From: Sipunculus nudus
Taxonomy: Eukaryota > Annelida > Sipuncula > Golfingiida > Sipunculidae
Assembly: GCA_026874595.1 (NCBI GenBank)
Contig: CM049314.1
Span: 72,056,300 to 72,120,299, forward strand
Reading direction: 5' to 3'
Length of the DNA stretch: 64,000 bases
Shown here in pieces: positions 12,304 to 24,799 of this stretch. The notes under the pieces are model-generated. The model was not told the origin of the DNA, did no database searches, and saw only the letters and a list, made by a program, of their open reading frames with translations. Positions within the stretch are counted from its first letter, which is position 1. Every line of letters starts with the position of its first letter. The position numbers and the translations under genes are program-made.

Positions 12304-12507
12304 CTTGTCCGGGTGGATTTGGATACTATTTTCAACTACAAACTGCCGAGGCATTCCATCAACCGTCTTGTTACAAGTTTATAACGTCATTAAACGACTG
12401 GTATAATGCACGGGGAATCTGCCGTAATTTCGGTGGAGATCTCCTCAGCATAGAAATAAAAGAGGAATACGCACACATCGCGAAACTTTTAGGAAACGGG
12501 GGCTCAG
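12304..12507 (+). CDS. First half of a C-type lectin-like domain (exon 3)
   Basis: Bounded by acceptor TTTTAAG (ends 12303) and donor GTATGA (12508), 204 nt, phase 1 to phase 1, open throughout. It encodes CPGGFGYYF, then SCYKFITSLNDWYNARGIC, then GGDLLSIEIKEEYAHI. This is the N-terminal half of a C-type lectin-like domain: the Cys before the first strand, the conserved C-Y-K-F, W-x-x-A-x-x-x-C in helix 1 and the G-G-D/x-L-x-x-I-x-x-x-E-E stretch before helix 2. Such domains in mollusc secreted proteins often act in carbohydrate recognition and immunity. The second half (WIGL, the WND-type site and the last cysteines) was not found downstream, so calcium or sugar binding cannot be judged. The entry phase fits the PAN-like exon upstream. 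Confidence 0.72.
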
Positions 12508-13536
12508 GTATGAGGACAACAAAAAATTGAATATAAAAATAATATTTATGAAAAAAACCATGGCCTAATTCAGTGAGTAACCACCTACGGACTTTCTTTA
12601 AAAACACCAAGTAAATATATTATTTTCGTATTTAGTCCCCCCCCCCTGATCTTTGTAAATTCATGCTCCTATCTACGACACGACAGTTACTCAAGTCATT
12701 CCAAAGCATGCTTGCCCGAGAGCTGTTCTTTTGTATTTATTTGCCCATTCCCTGTTTTATTTGATCGATAGTTTATGCGTCTCGCTTCTGTTTGCATATA
12801 CGTATCTCGCATCCCGCATTCCGTACATAAATAATTTTAGCTTTACTATGTTTAGAAGGATTTACGGAAAGAAACTAATCTTTGAACTTAACTAAGTCAC
12901 GTCGATTTCCCATAGTTTTGTTAATTATTACCACAGGTATCTTAATGAGAATGTTCGTAAACACTCCAGTTATAACGAGTTTCTTATTAAATAAAGGAGT
13001 GAGCTTCCTCCGTGACCACCTCGATTCTCTCTGGCTTTAGTTAAATGAAAATGTTTTATTGTATTATTAATTGGGAACATATATAATTAAACAATTATCT
13101 CTGCTGTTAGTGCTGTTGTGAATGATAAGAGTTGTCAATCTGTGTTTTTCTTCTCTGCCTATTTTGGAAGTATTTAATGGACACAGATATATAACAAATA
13201 AATTGTGTATATTCATATAAATGTATACTTCATTGACATTGAGGTAATATGTACAGAAGTTCAAGTTACAATTAAAAGAAGCTTACAGTGTACATAAGAA
13301 TTGAAAATGCGTATTTTAATATCATACGGTGTGTTTATAATATGCTTGTGGTGCTATATTGTAAATGATAGCTTAACTTTGAGACTTGCAAATGTATGCA
13401 TAAATGTTAAAACATTTTTTCTTTGTCGAAGTGGATATGTCGGCTCTTGTTGATCTACAGGGTGTAATAAAATTTTAAAACAAGACCCAGTTTTCTTAAA
13501 TTTGACTTTTATTTGACTTGTTTTTTTTTTAAACAG

Positions 13537-13601
13537 ATGTAACGGGTGATATGTCTTGTGAGAGAATAATGTTGTTACCCTGCCACAGACGAATAAATTG
13601 A
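13537..13601 (+). CDS. Possible small downstream exon after the lectin exon
   Basis: A strong polypyrimidine tract and AAACAG acceptor end at 13536. The frame that fits phase 1 gives DVTGDMSCERIMLLPCHRRIN and then TGA (13599-13601). It has two cysteines but no lectin-domain match. It could be a terminal exon, a shorter exon ending at donor GTGAGA (13558), or a chance splice site. Confidence 0.2.
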
Positions 13602-13711
13602 TACATAGTATATAATCCCTTTATTTGGAAATCACCATCGCAGTTGGATTCACGCGGAGCGCGAATATATTTTCTGTTGATTTATGTATTTTAATTTATT
13701 TCAAATCATAG

Positions 13712-13911
13712 TAGGGACAGCAGAAGAATTCTCGAAATCGGTCAGATCAGAATCACACAGTATGTTTGTAAGACATCTCCTCAATAATAATATGAGCAGG
13801 ACACATGTTCATGTGTTGCATACATGTAACATTTTTGCTCATATTCTAATTATACAGACTCTATCTCAAATAAGTCAAAATGTTCAAATCTATCATAGAA
13901 TCCGCCGTTAA
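13712..13911 (+). pseudogene. Decayed second PAN-like exon
   Basis: An acceptor TAG (ends 13711), again followed by a second TAG, leads into GTAEEFSKSVRSESHSMF and ...NNNMSRT. This parallels GAVEEYFQEQAPS...KRMSRT of the exon at 10384: same position of the EE pair and same MSRT before the first cysteine. After MSRT the cysteine framework is only found by changing frame (CSCVAYM, then a stop, then FCSYSNYTDS...KC). The entry phase would fit the signal exon at 9658. Read as a duplicated exon that has decayed. Homology rests on few residues. Confidence 0.35.
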
Positions 13912-15380
13912 ATGAAAGTATATTTATTTTGTTTTATCAAGGTTGACGTTAATCTGCGTCTGATTTTGAAGGCGAATGGTCAATGGCCAAGTGCTCCGAC
14001 GTACACGAAAGTGCCTGCCAAATAGATGCTTGGTTTTGAACCGGTGTTAATTACTCCAGATTACCTATCGATTTTAAAGTCCCTCATCAGGTAGCCTGAG
14101 GTTGATTTCAGGTTACCCATGCACTGTTGATAGCCTCTTATAAAATAAGCTAAAATGACTTCAGTCAAATACAAAACGTGAGAGATTTACATAAATGAAG
14201 GCTGATCTAAAAGGTCATGATATGTTAATGATTTTGAAACTACTAACGCACCTGATTCAATCCCATGCACCAAAAGATTAAACCTAGTTCTAGAAACCCA
14301 GAAGACATTGGCAGATTAATTACAAGGTGCATGATAATGAATAGGGATACAGGATATCATTTAGATATTTGATAATAAATAGTATCCACAAAAGTAACTG
14401 ATAAAAATATTACTAATAGGTTATGACATTTATTATTTTCATTAATAATGATAATAATAATATTATTATTATTATAAAGTGATTGTATTAGTAGCAGCAG
14501 CAGGTGTTCATAAACACGTAACAAATACACATCGAATCTGGTCTAAAAAGTCAGGAAGAGCAAATGGTAATTAAATTATAACCATTCATATAGCTCATTC
14601 GAGCCGATGGCATACAATTGCAATATGCATTTGCAAAGCATTCGCACCATGTCTAGTATTTATTCAGTTTTAGCCAAACAATGATATTGAGAATCCAGAA
14701 TATACAAAATTCACAAATTTAAATAATGATCATAAGTACCTGGTTTTATGGCTTTTATTTATGTTTAAAAAAATGTAATATATTCACTTTGGACTACTTT
14801 CACATCAATCTACATACTAGACACAGTAGGAATCTAGATTAATATTATCAACTGCATCTTTGTCTATCATTAATTTCCTTCATATGATCCATAATGATTA
14901 GTAATGAATAATATGATTTATTATTTTATCATTAAAATTTTACTGAAAATTACCATAGGTGACTGCATGGTGTTATTTGGAATAACATTGACATTGACAT
15001 TCTATCCATCCATACAAGATTCTTACATCATCAGTAACTGCAAGTTAATTTTCTGTTACTAATCAACTAACAAATTCCTTTTCTATAAATTTTTCTTTAA
15101 TTTGTTATAAAAAAAAACAATACAAAATTATTAATTTATTGTTTATTGTTATGTTGTTTTTAAAAAAAAACTACTAGATGAGTTGGGTTGGACACCTGGA
15201 TCAACTGTGGCTGGGCATTAGCTGCCTGGCTGCCCCAGTGTATGCTTCGCTCAAGCATGCATAATCTGATGAAAGGTCAACAAGGTTAACATACAGGTGA
15301 CTGAAGAGGGACTGGATTAAGCCCGGGTCTGACATGGTCTCATAAAAACATTAATAAAAGCTACAATATTTGGCCAATTT
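13912..15380. other. AT-rich stretch, no gene seen
   Basis: AT-rich with small (AAT)n-type runs near 14450. No lectin exon, RNA gene or clear repeat was recognised, although the rest of the lectin gene would be expected here if it were intact. Confidence 0.4.
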
Positions 15381-15389
15381 CTTTCAGCT

Positions 15390-16764
15390 TTCTAAACTAC
15401 AAAGATGAAATCCTTATGTGTGCATATTATGAAAATTATATCAACAGTGCTCTCAGGAAACAAACGTGCCATGGTCAAAGTTGGGCAAAATTTAAGGTAC
15501 TAATTATATATTAATACTAATAACTTATAAAATTTGAAAAATTCAGAACTAATTTTTGGTATTCAATTGAATCTTGATTAAATAATGTTACATCCCTGAC
15601 AAAAAATCTCTAGCTTCAGCAATCCTTTTGTTAAGGGAGTAAATATATTTCTTGATTTTTTTAAAAAGTGCATTATGTTTGGGCCCATAACTAAAAACAA
15701 TTACGCAATACTGACATCATTTCTGGCATGTGCATAGCGAATGTATAGAAAAATATGTATATTATATATGATCAAAGTCAGATTAGTGGTTTTGATATTA
15801 GGCAGTCTTACAGTGGAACAATGGGTTTTTAATGGGAAAATGAAGTTTGTCATTAATATTTCGAAGGAATTAAGTCCTTGTGATCAAATTCTTAGCATGG
15901 TAGGGAATTTTGGAGACATCTAACTGTATGCTAAATTTAAGGAACTTAGAGCTGAAGCTGGGGAGCTGAGCTCTAGCAAATTGCATAACACTAGCTTGAT
16001 GTAAACTTGATGTGACATGGTGCTTAAAAAGTTGAATAAAATCTACAGTTTTTGATCAACTGGTTTCAAATTTTTGGTATTAACAGACAAAATGCTAACA
16101 AAAACATGCTGTGAAAATTAAATCCACAGTACTTACAGGGAAAAAACGTGCCATGGTCAAACTTGGGGTAAATTTAAGGTACCAATTTTCTATTTTTGCC
16201 AATATTTAAAAAAAATTAACAGATTTTGATCTAATTATTGGTATACAATTAAATTTTGATCAATTAAAGTTGTATTACTGAAAAAAAGTCCCTACCTTTA
16301 ACAATTTTGGTCTTAAGTGACCAAATATCTTTCCTGATTTTTTTACAAAGTCCATTATGTTTGGGCCCATAACTTTTTTAAATTAAATAATACTGACTTA
16401 ATTTCTGGCATGTATATAGGAACTATATAGAGGAATATTTATGGTAAATATGAAGAAAACCAAATGAGTGGTTTTTATATTAAGCAGTTGTGAAGTGTGA
16501 AAATATATTTCTACTAAAAAATTAAGGTTTTTTTCTTAAATCTCAAAGGAACGAAGTCCTATTGACCCAATTTTCGGCATGGTAGGAGATTTTGGGGACA
16601 TATATCTGTATGGCGAATTTCAGATTCGTAGGTCCAATGGTGTCAAAACGTGCCAGTCTTACGGACGGACATCCGGACAGACGGACGGACGGCAAGACAG
16701 ACGGACGGACGACGGACAATGGACCACGACTATAGCTCAGATGACTAATAGTCAGCTGAGCTAA
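15390..16764 (+). mobile_element. Dispersed repeat with GGAC-rich tail and terminal hairpin
   Basis: Two diverged body modules, each with 'cgtgccatggtcaaa' and 'tttgggcccataact', lie near 15467/15678 and 16148/16361. The tail (16660-16720) is rich in GGAC/GACGG, followed by a hairpin TAGCTCAG...CTGAGCTA (16733-16763) and terminal CTAA. The body matches the element at 20720-22248. No coding capacity. The left border is approximate. Confidence 0.65.
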
Positions 16765-16902
16765 AAAAAATGTTTCAGGAAGACCAGTCAAAGAGTCTCA
16801 GAGGAGACTCTGTTTTGGCAGATTATAACAAATAAATACTCAATGACATATTATGGATAAAAGCGGAAAAGACCATTACAGCCTCCTGAAAGTAGCTAAA
16901 CA

Positions 16903-19463
16903 CAGGTAGTGCCACCTGCAGGTCAAAATTATTAAGCAGTCACATGGTCAACATTCCTGTGAAATTTGAAACTGAAGGCTGCAGCAGTTCCTTAGATATT
17001 TGGTAACAGACAATACATCATGTATGGAAACACATCAAGTTGTTAAATTTTACGATCGACAAAATTTGAAGTTCCGTAGAGACGCCATCTTGAGAATGAC
17101 TTGACTGAATTTATACTCAAATTATTTCCCTTCCTCTAAGGAACTGTTGACTATGATATGAAGGCCAAAATATTAATACTTAATGACTTATCTACTAAGA
17201 AGTGGAAAAGACTATTCTGTCCCGCAGAAAGTAGGTCAACAAAGATGGCGCCACCTGGAGGTCAAAATCATTTAGCAGTCACATGATCAATATTCCTGTG
17301 AAATTCGAAACTGAAGGCTGCAGGAGTTCCTTAGATATTTGGTAACAGACAATACATCATGTATGGAAACACATCAAGTTGTTAAATTTTACGATCGACA
17401 AAATTTGAAGTTCCGTAGAGACGCCATCTTGAGAATGACTTGACTGAATTTATACTCAAATTATTTCCCTTCCTCTAAGAAACTGTTGACTATGATATGA
17501 AGGCCAAAATATTAATACTTTATGACCTTACTACTAAGAAGTGGAAAAGACCATTTCATCCCGCAGAAAGTAGGTCAACAAAGATGGCGCCACCTGGAGG
17601 TCAAAATCATTTAGCAGTCACAGGATCAATATTCCTATGAAATTTGAAACTGAAGGCTGCAGCAGTTCCTTAGATATTGGGTAACAGACAATACATCATG
17701 TATGGAAACACATCAAGTTGTTAAATTTTACGATCGACAAAATTTGAAGTTCCGTAGAGACGCCATCTTGAGAATGACTTGACTGAATTTATACTCAAAT
17801 TATTTCCCTTCCTCTAAGGAACTGTTGACTATGATATGAAGGCCAAAATATTAATACTTAATGACTTATCTACTAAGAAGTGGAAAAGACTATTCTGTCC
17901 CGCAGAAAGTAGGTCAACAAAGATGGCGCCACCTGGAGGTCAAAATCATTTAGCAGTCACATGATCAATATTCCTGTGAAATTCGAAACTGAAGGCTGCA
18001 GGAGTTCCTTAGATATTTGGTAACAGACAATACATCATGTATGGAAACACATCAAGTTGTTAAATTTTACGATCGACAAAATTTGAAGTTCCGTAGAGAC
18101 GCCATCTTGAGAATGACTTGACTGAATTTATACTCAAATTATTTCCCTTCCTCTAAGAAACTGTTGACTATGATATGAAGGCCAAAATATTAATACTTTA
18201 TGACCTTACTACTAAGAAGTGGAAAAGACCATTTCATCCCGCAGAAAGTAGGTCAACAAAGATGGCGCCACCTGGAGGTCAAAATCATTTAGCAGTCACA
18301 GGATCAATATTCCTATGAAATTTGAAACTGAAGGCTGCAGCAGTTCCTTAGATATTGGGTAACAGACAATACATCATGTATGGAAACACATCAAGTAGTT
18401 AAATTTTACGATCGACAAAATTTGAAGTTCCGTAGAGACGCCATCTTGAGAATGACTTGACTGAATTTATACTCAAATTATTTCCCTTCCTCTAAGGAAC
18501 TGTTGATTATGATATGAAGGCCAAAATATTAATACTTAATGACTTAATCTACTAAGAAGTGGAAAAGACCATTCTGTCCCGCAGAAAGTAGGTCAACAAA
18601 GATGGCGCCACCTGGAGGTCAAAATCATTTAGCAGTCACATGATCAATATTCCTGTGAAATTTGAAACTGAAGGCTGCAGCAGTTCCTTAGTTATTTGGT
18701 AACAGACAATACATCATGTATGGAAACACATCAAGTTGTTAAATTTTATGATCAACAAAATTTGAAGTTCCGTAGAGACGCAATCTTGAGAATGACTTGA
18801 CTGAATTTATACTCAAATTATTTCCCTTCCTCTAAGAAACTGTTGACTATGATATGAAGGCCAAAATATTAATACTTTATGACCTTACTACTAAGAAGTG
18901 GAAAAGACCATTTCATCCCGCAGAAAGTAGGTCAACAAAGATGGCGCCACCTGGAGGTCAAAATCATTTAGCAGTCACAGGATCAATATTCCTGTGAAAT
19001 TTGAAACTGAAGGCTGGAGCAGTTCCTAAGATATTTGGTAACAGACAATACATCCTGTATGGAAACACATCAAGTTGTCATATTTTGCAATCGATAAAAT
19101 TTGAAGTTTCGTAGAGACGCCATCTTGAAAATGACCTGACTGAATTTACACACAAATTATTCCCCTTCTTCTAAGGAACTGTTGACTATGATATGAAGGC
19201 CAAAATATTAATACTTTATGACTTATCTTGGAAGAAATGGAAAAAAACCATTTCGTCCCGCAGAAAGTAGGTCAACATAGGTGGCGCCACCATAAGCTTA
19301 TTTTTGCATGTCCATCACATGATCATTAATTCTGCAAAGTTTCATGAAGGTAGCTGCTGTTGCTGTTGAGATATTTGGTAACAGACGGTGGACGGTGGAC
19401 AGTTGACAGTGGACAGTGGACGGCGGACGCTGCGCCATGGCATAAGTTCACAGAGTGAACTAA
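16903..19463 (+). repeat. 339-bp satellite, eight units in dimer order, with element tail
   Basis: The GATGGCGCCACCTGG box recurs at 17244, 17583, 17922, 18261, 18601 and 18940, spaced 339-340 bp, with diverged units before (16903) and after (19279). Units alternate between two types: 'atgatcaat...aactgaaggctgcagg' and 'aggatcaat...gatattggg'. The repeating block is therefore a ~678-bp dimer, and 17244-17921 is almost identical to 17922-18600. The array ends in GGAC-rich sequence (19386-19428), a hairpin AGTTCAC/GTGAACT and CTAA (19460-19463). It looks like an element whose core has expanded. Confidence 0.9.
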
Positions 19464-19807
19464 TAATATCTAATGGAGATCAAGTCTAAGAGGAAAAGGT
19501 AATATATGCCATGGCTGGTTTGTATTGATGAGTAAGAAATTGTTGCAAATAATATTTTGAGACCAAACCATGCATTCTCTGATGTCAAAATTGAAGCATG
19601 TGAGCAGTTTGTGAACATAAGATGTATATTAATACTATGATCATTGGCTGGCTTTTTGATAAATTGTTGACAGTTCAGTAGTTTACACATTTGCTCTATT
19701 GGATCTATTTTACATAATATATATTATTAAATATATGTATTTTTTATTTTATAAAATGTATACAGTTGAAATATAACTGATGTCTCCAGTCTCCAGACGA
19801 AGGACTT

Positions 19808-19843
19808 GGTGGTGGTGGTGAGGGGGTGGGGGAGGGGGATGGA
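19808..19843 (+). other. G-rich tract with G-quadruplex potential
   Basis: Four GGT-type units are followed by runs of five G separated by single bases (GGGGGTGGGGGAGGGGG), enough G-runs for an intramolecular quadruplex on the plus strand. Confidence 0.5.
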
Positions 19844-20257
19844 ATGATGCAAGTTACAACATCTCTGTATTAATATAGTGTATATACATATAGGATTTTC
19901 ACTTAATTCAACAATATTTAAAGGATAAAATAGTTCATTTACAATTACATAATATTTAAATGCTTTCAAATTTCAGACTTTCATAGCTTAAATCTATACA
20001 CATACAGCATATGAAAGTTATTTTAACAGTGCTTAAAGGAAAAAATTCATAATTAATATATATATTAAATGATAATGGAGAGAAGATGGACAGACAGAGC
20101 TGATCACTTTATGTTCCATTCTCCTGAGACAAGAATATGTCTCAATTAGATCTTAATTTTTTCTAATCCAATCATTTTTCAAATAAAAAAAAAATTGTAC
20201 ACATTTGCAATAAAAACTAATGTCCAGTGCACAGGTGCGAAGGATCAATGACAGCCG

Positions 20258-20279
20258 GAGGGGGGGGGGGGGGGGGGGA
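20258..20279 (+). repeat. Poly-G tract
   Basis: About 20 consecutive G. Similar tracts occur at about 20545-20557 and 61690-61706. Such runs are often miscounted in assemblies. Confidence 0.7.
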
Positions 20280-20719
20280 TGGTGGGATTAACAACACTTT
20301 TGCATATACATTAAGGGCAAACAAAGCCTGATCTCCATTTCTGCTGAGGCTGGAAAATAATAAACACTTGTTTGTATTAGAACCTCATTTTTTTTTATTT
20401 TAAATTTAATTTCTATACATTTCCAATATAACATATATTTCTGAATATGAAAGTTGATTCATAATTCTAAATTGCATCATCATAAATCTCAATCTTGTCA
20501 TATAACACCACATCATGCATACAAATGTATATTTATATATTCATGGGGGGGGGGGGGGAGGGTGATATGAGAACAATTGTACACCTGTCACAGCAGGGGA
20601 CCAGTGACTGTAACAAATCAGGAACCCTGGCATAGCTGACTTCCAGTGACCTGGAGTGGCCTACCTGCATCTGGAACAAAGCAAGTGACTACAATAGAGC
20701 CGCAAGAAAAAATTCAATA

Positions 20720-22248
20720 ACTAGCCTAATTTTCAACCTTTAATTTTCAAGTTTCAGATTTAAACAAATTAAATACTTATGTTTACATGCTGTGAAAATT
20801 AAATCAACAGTACTCACAGGAAAAAAAGTGCCATGGTCAAAGTTTGGTAAAAGTTAAAGGTATTGATTTTATGTTTATGGTTTATGCTAATAATTTTATA
20901 CAATTGAATCTTAATTAAACAAAGTTATATACTTGAAAAAAATTCTCTAGCTTCAATAATTTTCATATTACGTGAGTTAATATTTTTCCTGATTTTTTTA
21001 CAAAGTCCATTATGTTTGGGGCCATAACTTAAAGAAATTAAACTTTACAGACTTAATTTCTGACATGTGTATAGGAAATATATAGAAGAATACTTCTGAT
21101 AAATATTAAGATAAAACAGATAAGTCGTTTTGATATTAGGCAGTCCTGAAGTGTAATAATAGTTTTTTTTGGAAATTTGAAGTTTTTCCTTAATTTTTCG
21201 AAGGAACGAAGTCACAGTGACCCAGTTTTCGGTTTGGTACTTTAAAGTGCATGGTGAAAGTTTGGTAAAAGTTAAAGGTACTTATTTTATGTTTATGGTT
21301 TATGCTAATAATTATATACAATTGAATCTTAATTAAACAAAGTTATATACTTGAAAAAAAATTCTCTAGCTTCAATAATTTTCATATTACGTGAGTTAAT
21401 ATTTTTCCTGAATTTTTTACAAAGTCCATTATGTTTGGGGCCATAACTTAAAGAAATTAAACTTTACAGACTTAATTTCTGACATGTGTATAGGAAATAT
21501 ATAGAAGAATACTTCTGATAAATATTAAGATAAAACAGATAAGTGGTTTTGATATTAGGCAGTCCTGAAGTGTAATAATAGTTTTTTATTGGAAAATTTG
21601 AAGTTTTTCCTTAATTTTTCGAAGGAACGAAGTCACAGTGACCCTGTTTTCGGTTTGGTACTTTAAAGTGCATGGTCAAAGTTTGGTAAAAGTTAAAGGT
21701 ACTGATTTTATGTTTATGGTTTATGCTAATAATTTTATACAATTGAATCTTAATTAAACAAAGTTATATACTTGAAAAAAAATTCTCTAGCTTCAATAAT
21801 TTTCATATTACGTGAGTAAATATTTTTCCTGATTTTTTTACAAAGTCCATTATGTTTGGGGCCATAACTTAAAGAAATTAAACTTTACAGACTTAATTTC
21901 TGACATGTGCATAGGAAATATATAGAAGAATACTTCTGATAGATATTAAGATAAAACAGATAAGTGGTTTTGATATTAGGCAGTCCTGAAGTGTAATAAT
22001 AGGTTTTTTTTTTAAATTTGAAGTTTTTCCTTAATTTTTCGAAGGAACGAAGTCACAGTGACCCCGTTTTCGGTTTGGTAGGAGATTTTAGGGACATCTA
22101 ACAGTATGCCGAATTTCAGATCCGTAGATCAAACGGTGTCGAAACGTGCCTGTCTTACGGACGGACGCCAGGACGGACAGACAGACGGACGGACGACGGA
22201 CAATGGACCACGACTATAGCTCAGATGACTTATAGTCAGCTGAGCTAA
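20720..22248 (+). mobile_element. Dispersed repeat with three ~420-bp units, tail and hairpin
   Basis: Units beginning 'catggt(c/g)aaagtttggtaa' start near 20831, 21250 and 21670 and are nearly identical, including 'tttggggccataact' and 'cacagtgaccc.gttttcgg'. The end carries GGAC/GACGG-rich sequence (22158-22205), a hairpin TAGCTCAG...CTGAGCTA and CTAA at 22245-22248. It is the same family as 15390-16764 but with a recently amplified core. No coding capacity. Confidence 0.8.
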
Positions 22249-22679
22249 AGTTCGTTCAAAACGCTCATGCATCTGTCAACTTTAGCCTATTGTTGTTGTG
22301 ATATAACCGGTTGGCTGCGGATTTCTGACCAATAATAATGGAACGTGTCACAGTAGTAAGTTATATGTGAAAGTTTTTTTTAGATCATTTACTACGACAA
22401 CCGAGGTATAGTAAAGAGTGGACAGCCAGCCATTCGTTGCTTAATCTATTTAAGTATTAATACACCACCCATCATCTCTTAAAATGCACAAGGCCTACAG
22501 GCCTAATGCGAACCTGTGCATTGGGAAATAAACCAGGCATAATGTTTCAATGCTGGACCATTACTTCTCAAGTATATGAACTATGCAAGTACTAAACATT
22601 TTGAATAAGAAACAATTACACAAACATCACTGCTGAAATTCTGGCATGGGTTCACACAACACAGAAAATGATTGTAGCT

Positions 22680-22935
22680 GGCACCACCAGTCCTGTATAA
22701 AATGAAGCTATCAGAGATATATACATATGTCCAATTTCAGACTGATACATCAAACCCCTCCTGAGAAACAAGCAGGGACACACACTGTGCAAAAGTTATT
22801 GTAGGTGGCACTACCAGTCTTGTATACGAAAAAGCTATTCGATTTGTATAAATATGCCCAATTTCAGGCTGATATATCAAATTCCTCTGTAGAAATGAGC
22901 AGGCACACACACTGTGCAAAAGTCATTGTAGGTGG
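22680..22935. repeat. Diverged ~140-bp modules with CACCACC box
   Basis: Two modules each read 'acacactgtgcaaaagt(t/c)attgtaggtggc'. The second follows 'ccaatttcaggctgatatatcaaa'. Wording and spacing resemble the body of the 1172-bp element, in degenerate form. Confidence 0.55.
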
Positions 22936-22959
22936 CTGACCAGACTTAGGCGAGAAAGG

Positions 22960-23380
22960 CAGTTGCCCCGAGTGAACTGTGACAAATGTGCTGGCTCAGG
23001 CTACTGCGATGAGTGAACTCATGACTTGCACCTGGCTAGACTGAGTGCACTTTTGACCTGTAACTGGTTGCACTGAGTGAACTGTTGACCTGTTGCATAA
23101 TCTGACACAGATGGCAGTCTGCCAAAGCTATAAATAGATCCAGGCTGAACTTTGGTGCCAAATCTGATGCAGTGGGCAGTCTGCCAACGCTATAAATAGA
23201 ATGCAGCTACTGCACTGAGTGACACCTGACCGAGACCTGGCTGCAATGAGTGAACTCTTGACCTGTTGCCTAATAAGATACAGTAGGCAGTCTGCCAAAG
23301 CTATAAATAGATCCAGACTGACCTTTGGCCTGTTGCCAAATCTGAAATAGTAGCCCCACCATTGTATAAGCTCAAAGATT
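22960..23380. repeat. Diverged tandem repeat with 'cagtctgccaa(a/c)gctataaata'
   Basis: The phrase occurs near 23113, 23177 and 23289, interleaved with variants of 'tgcactgagtgaact...gacctg'. Degenerate. The minus-strand open frame here follows the repeat and does not suggest a protein. Confidence 0.55.
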
Positions 23381-23539
23381 GGCTCCACATGCAGCCCTGA
23401 GGGGCATGACACCCATGAGGGGATCACATGGTGCCCATGAGGTGTTCAAATGTCACCCATGAAGAGATCACATGCCTTGTGCTTGGCTGCACTGATTGAA
23501 CTCTTGACCTATATCTGGCTGCACTAAAGGTTTTTCAAC

Positions 23540-24128
23540 TTTTGTCCCTATTAAATCTAAGTAAATGCAGATAGCAAATAAATAAGCTGAATCTGGGGAT
23601 GGTAGCTCCTGCTATTTCTGAGAAATTATGGGTTAATGTACAGATGACCAATGACCCCCGTACAAAAAAAGGTCAATGCAGATGGCGCCTCCAATACCTG
23701 AATTTCATATATATCTCATGTGACTAACATTGACATAAAATTTGGTGATGATAGCTCCGGCCGTTTCTGAGATTGTCATTTTAGTATGCTTTTTTTGGAC
23801 AGATGACTAAGTTCAACTTCCTTGTAACCCACGGCCAAATTCACCGAGCTTGAACCATTCGAACAAACTTGAGAGAGATCGTAAAAAGATTATTTCTGTG
23901 AGACATTAAACAAAATGGCTTGACCGTTTCGGAGGAGAGGATTTTTTAGGGTATTTTTAGCTTTTTCTCTATAAAATCTAAGAAAATACAGAGCTTTTCA
24001 GATGGCTAATATTTTGCATTAAATTTCATGATAATAGCTCCAGTTGTTTTCGAAATAGTATGGGTTAACGTACAGACGACAGATGACGGATACTGCCACA
24101 CCATCGCATTAGCTCACAGGTTCGCTAA
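23540..24128 (+). mobile_element. Repeat with internal modules and hairpin-CTAA end
   Basis: Two related modules carry 'tgatagctcc.g.cgtttctgag' type text (about 23600 and 23740), with a third near 24030. The right end has 'gacagatgacgg', a short TTAGC...GCTAA hairpin and CTAA (24125-24128), matching the ending style of the other repeat families. Confidence 0.55.
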
Positions 24129-24799
24129 AATTACGTTAGATGCATATTGAATGCAAAATTATAATACAGATATATCTCACTGAAGAAAAATCTTGAATTA
24201 AGTTGAGTATGGATACCAATTATTTATAATCCATGTACAGCCGTCTTTATATACCCACAGAGAGCTGTATACCTGTGATTGTAAACATTGCCTGGCATGA
24301 GCAATATCTAAAATCATAAATCTACATTTTTTAAAAGCTTTTAATAAACATTCTTGTCAATATTAACCATAGATAACCTGAAATCTAAAAGTCTAGAGAC
24401 ATGATGTAACGGATGCTGATAAACTGGTGCCAGGCTAGATGTATCTGCTTCACACAGCTAACATATATGGTAAAATGACTCAATTCAATCTTTATAATTC
24501 AGCCAAACTTCATTCTTTGGAACCACTAAAGATAATTATTATACAAGTGACCCATGGGTCATGACGCTCAGCTGCCAAGCATGACCTGCGACATCATGGG
24601 CTGCGATTCACAACTAGTAAAATTGTTGCAGAACCTATATGCCAATTGTGTTTAAACTTTCTACAATGCCATAAATTCTTATCATATATGTCTGGTTAAA
24701 ACATAGTGAACTAGATATTTCTTGGCACCGCAGGTGCCAGAGTATCCCCAGACATAGTAGGCCCCCCCCCTTTAAGAATAGGCCCCCGTTTTAGCAGTA

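Noticed and set aside
13307-13360. Second signal-peptide exon (MRILISYGVFIICLWCYI then GTAAAT)
   Set aside because: Attractive as a partner for the PAN-like relic, but it ends in phase 0 while both acceptors there need phase 1.
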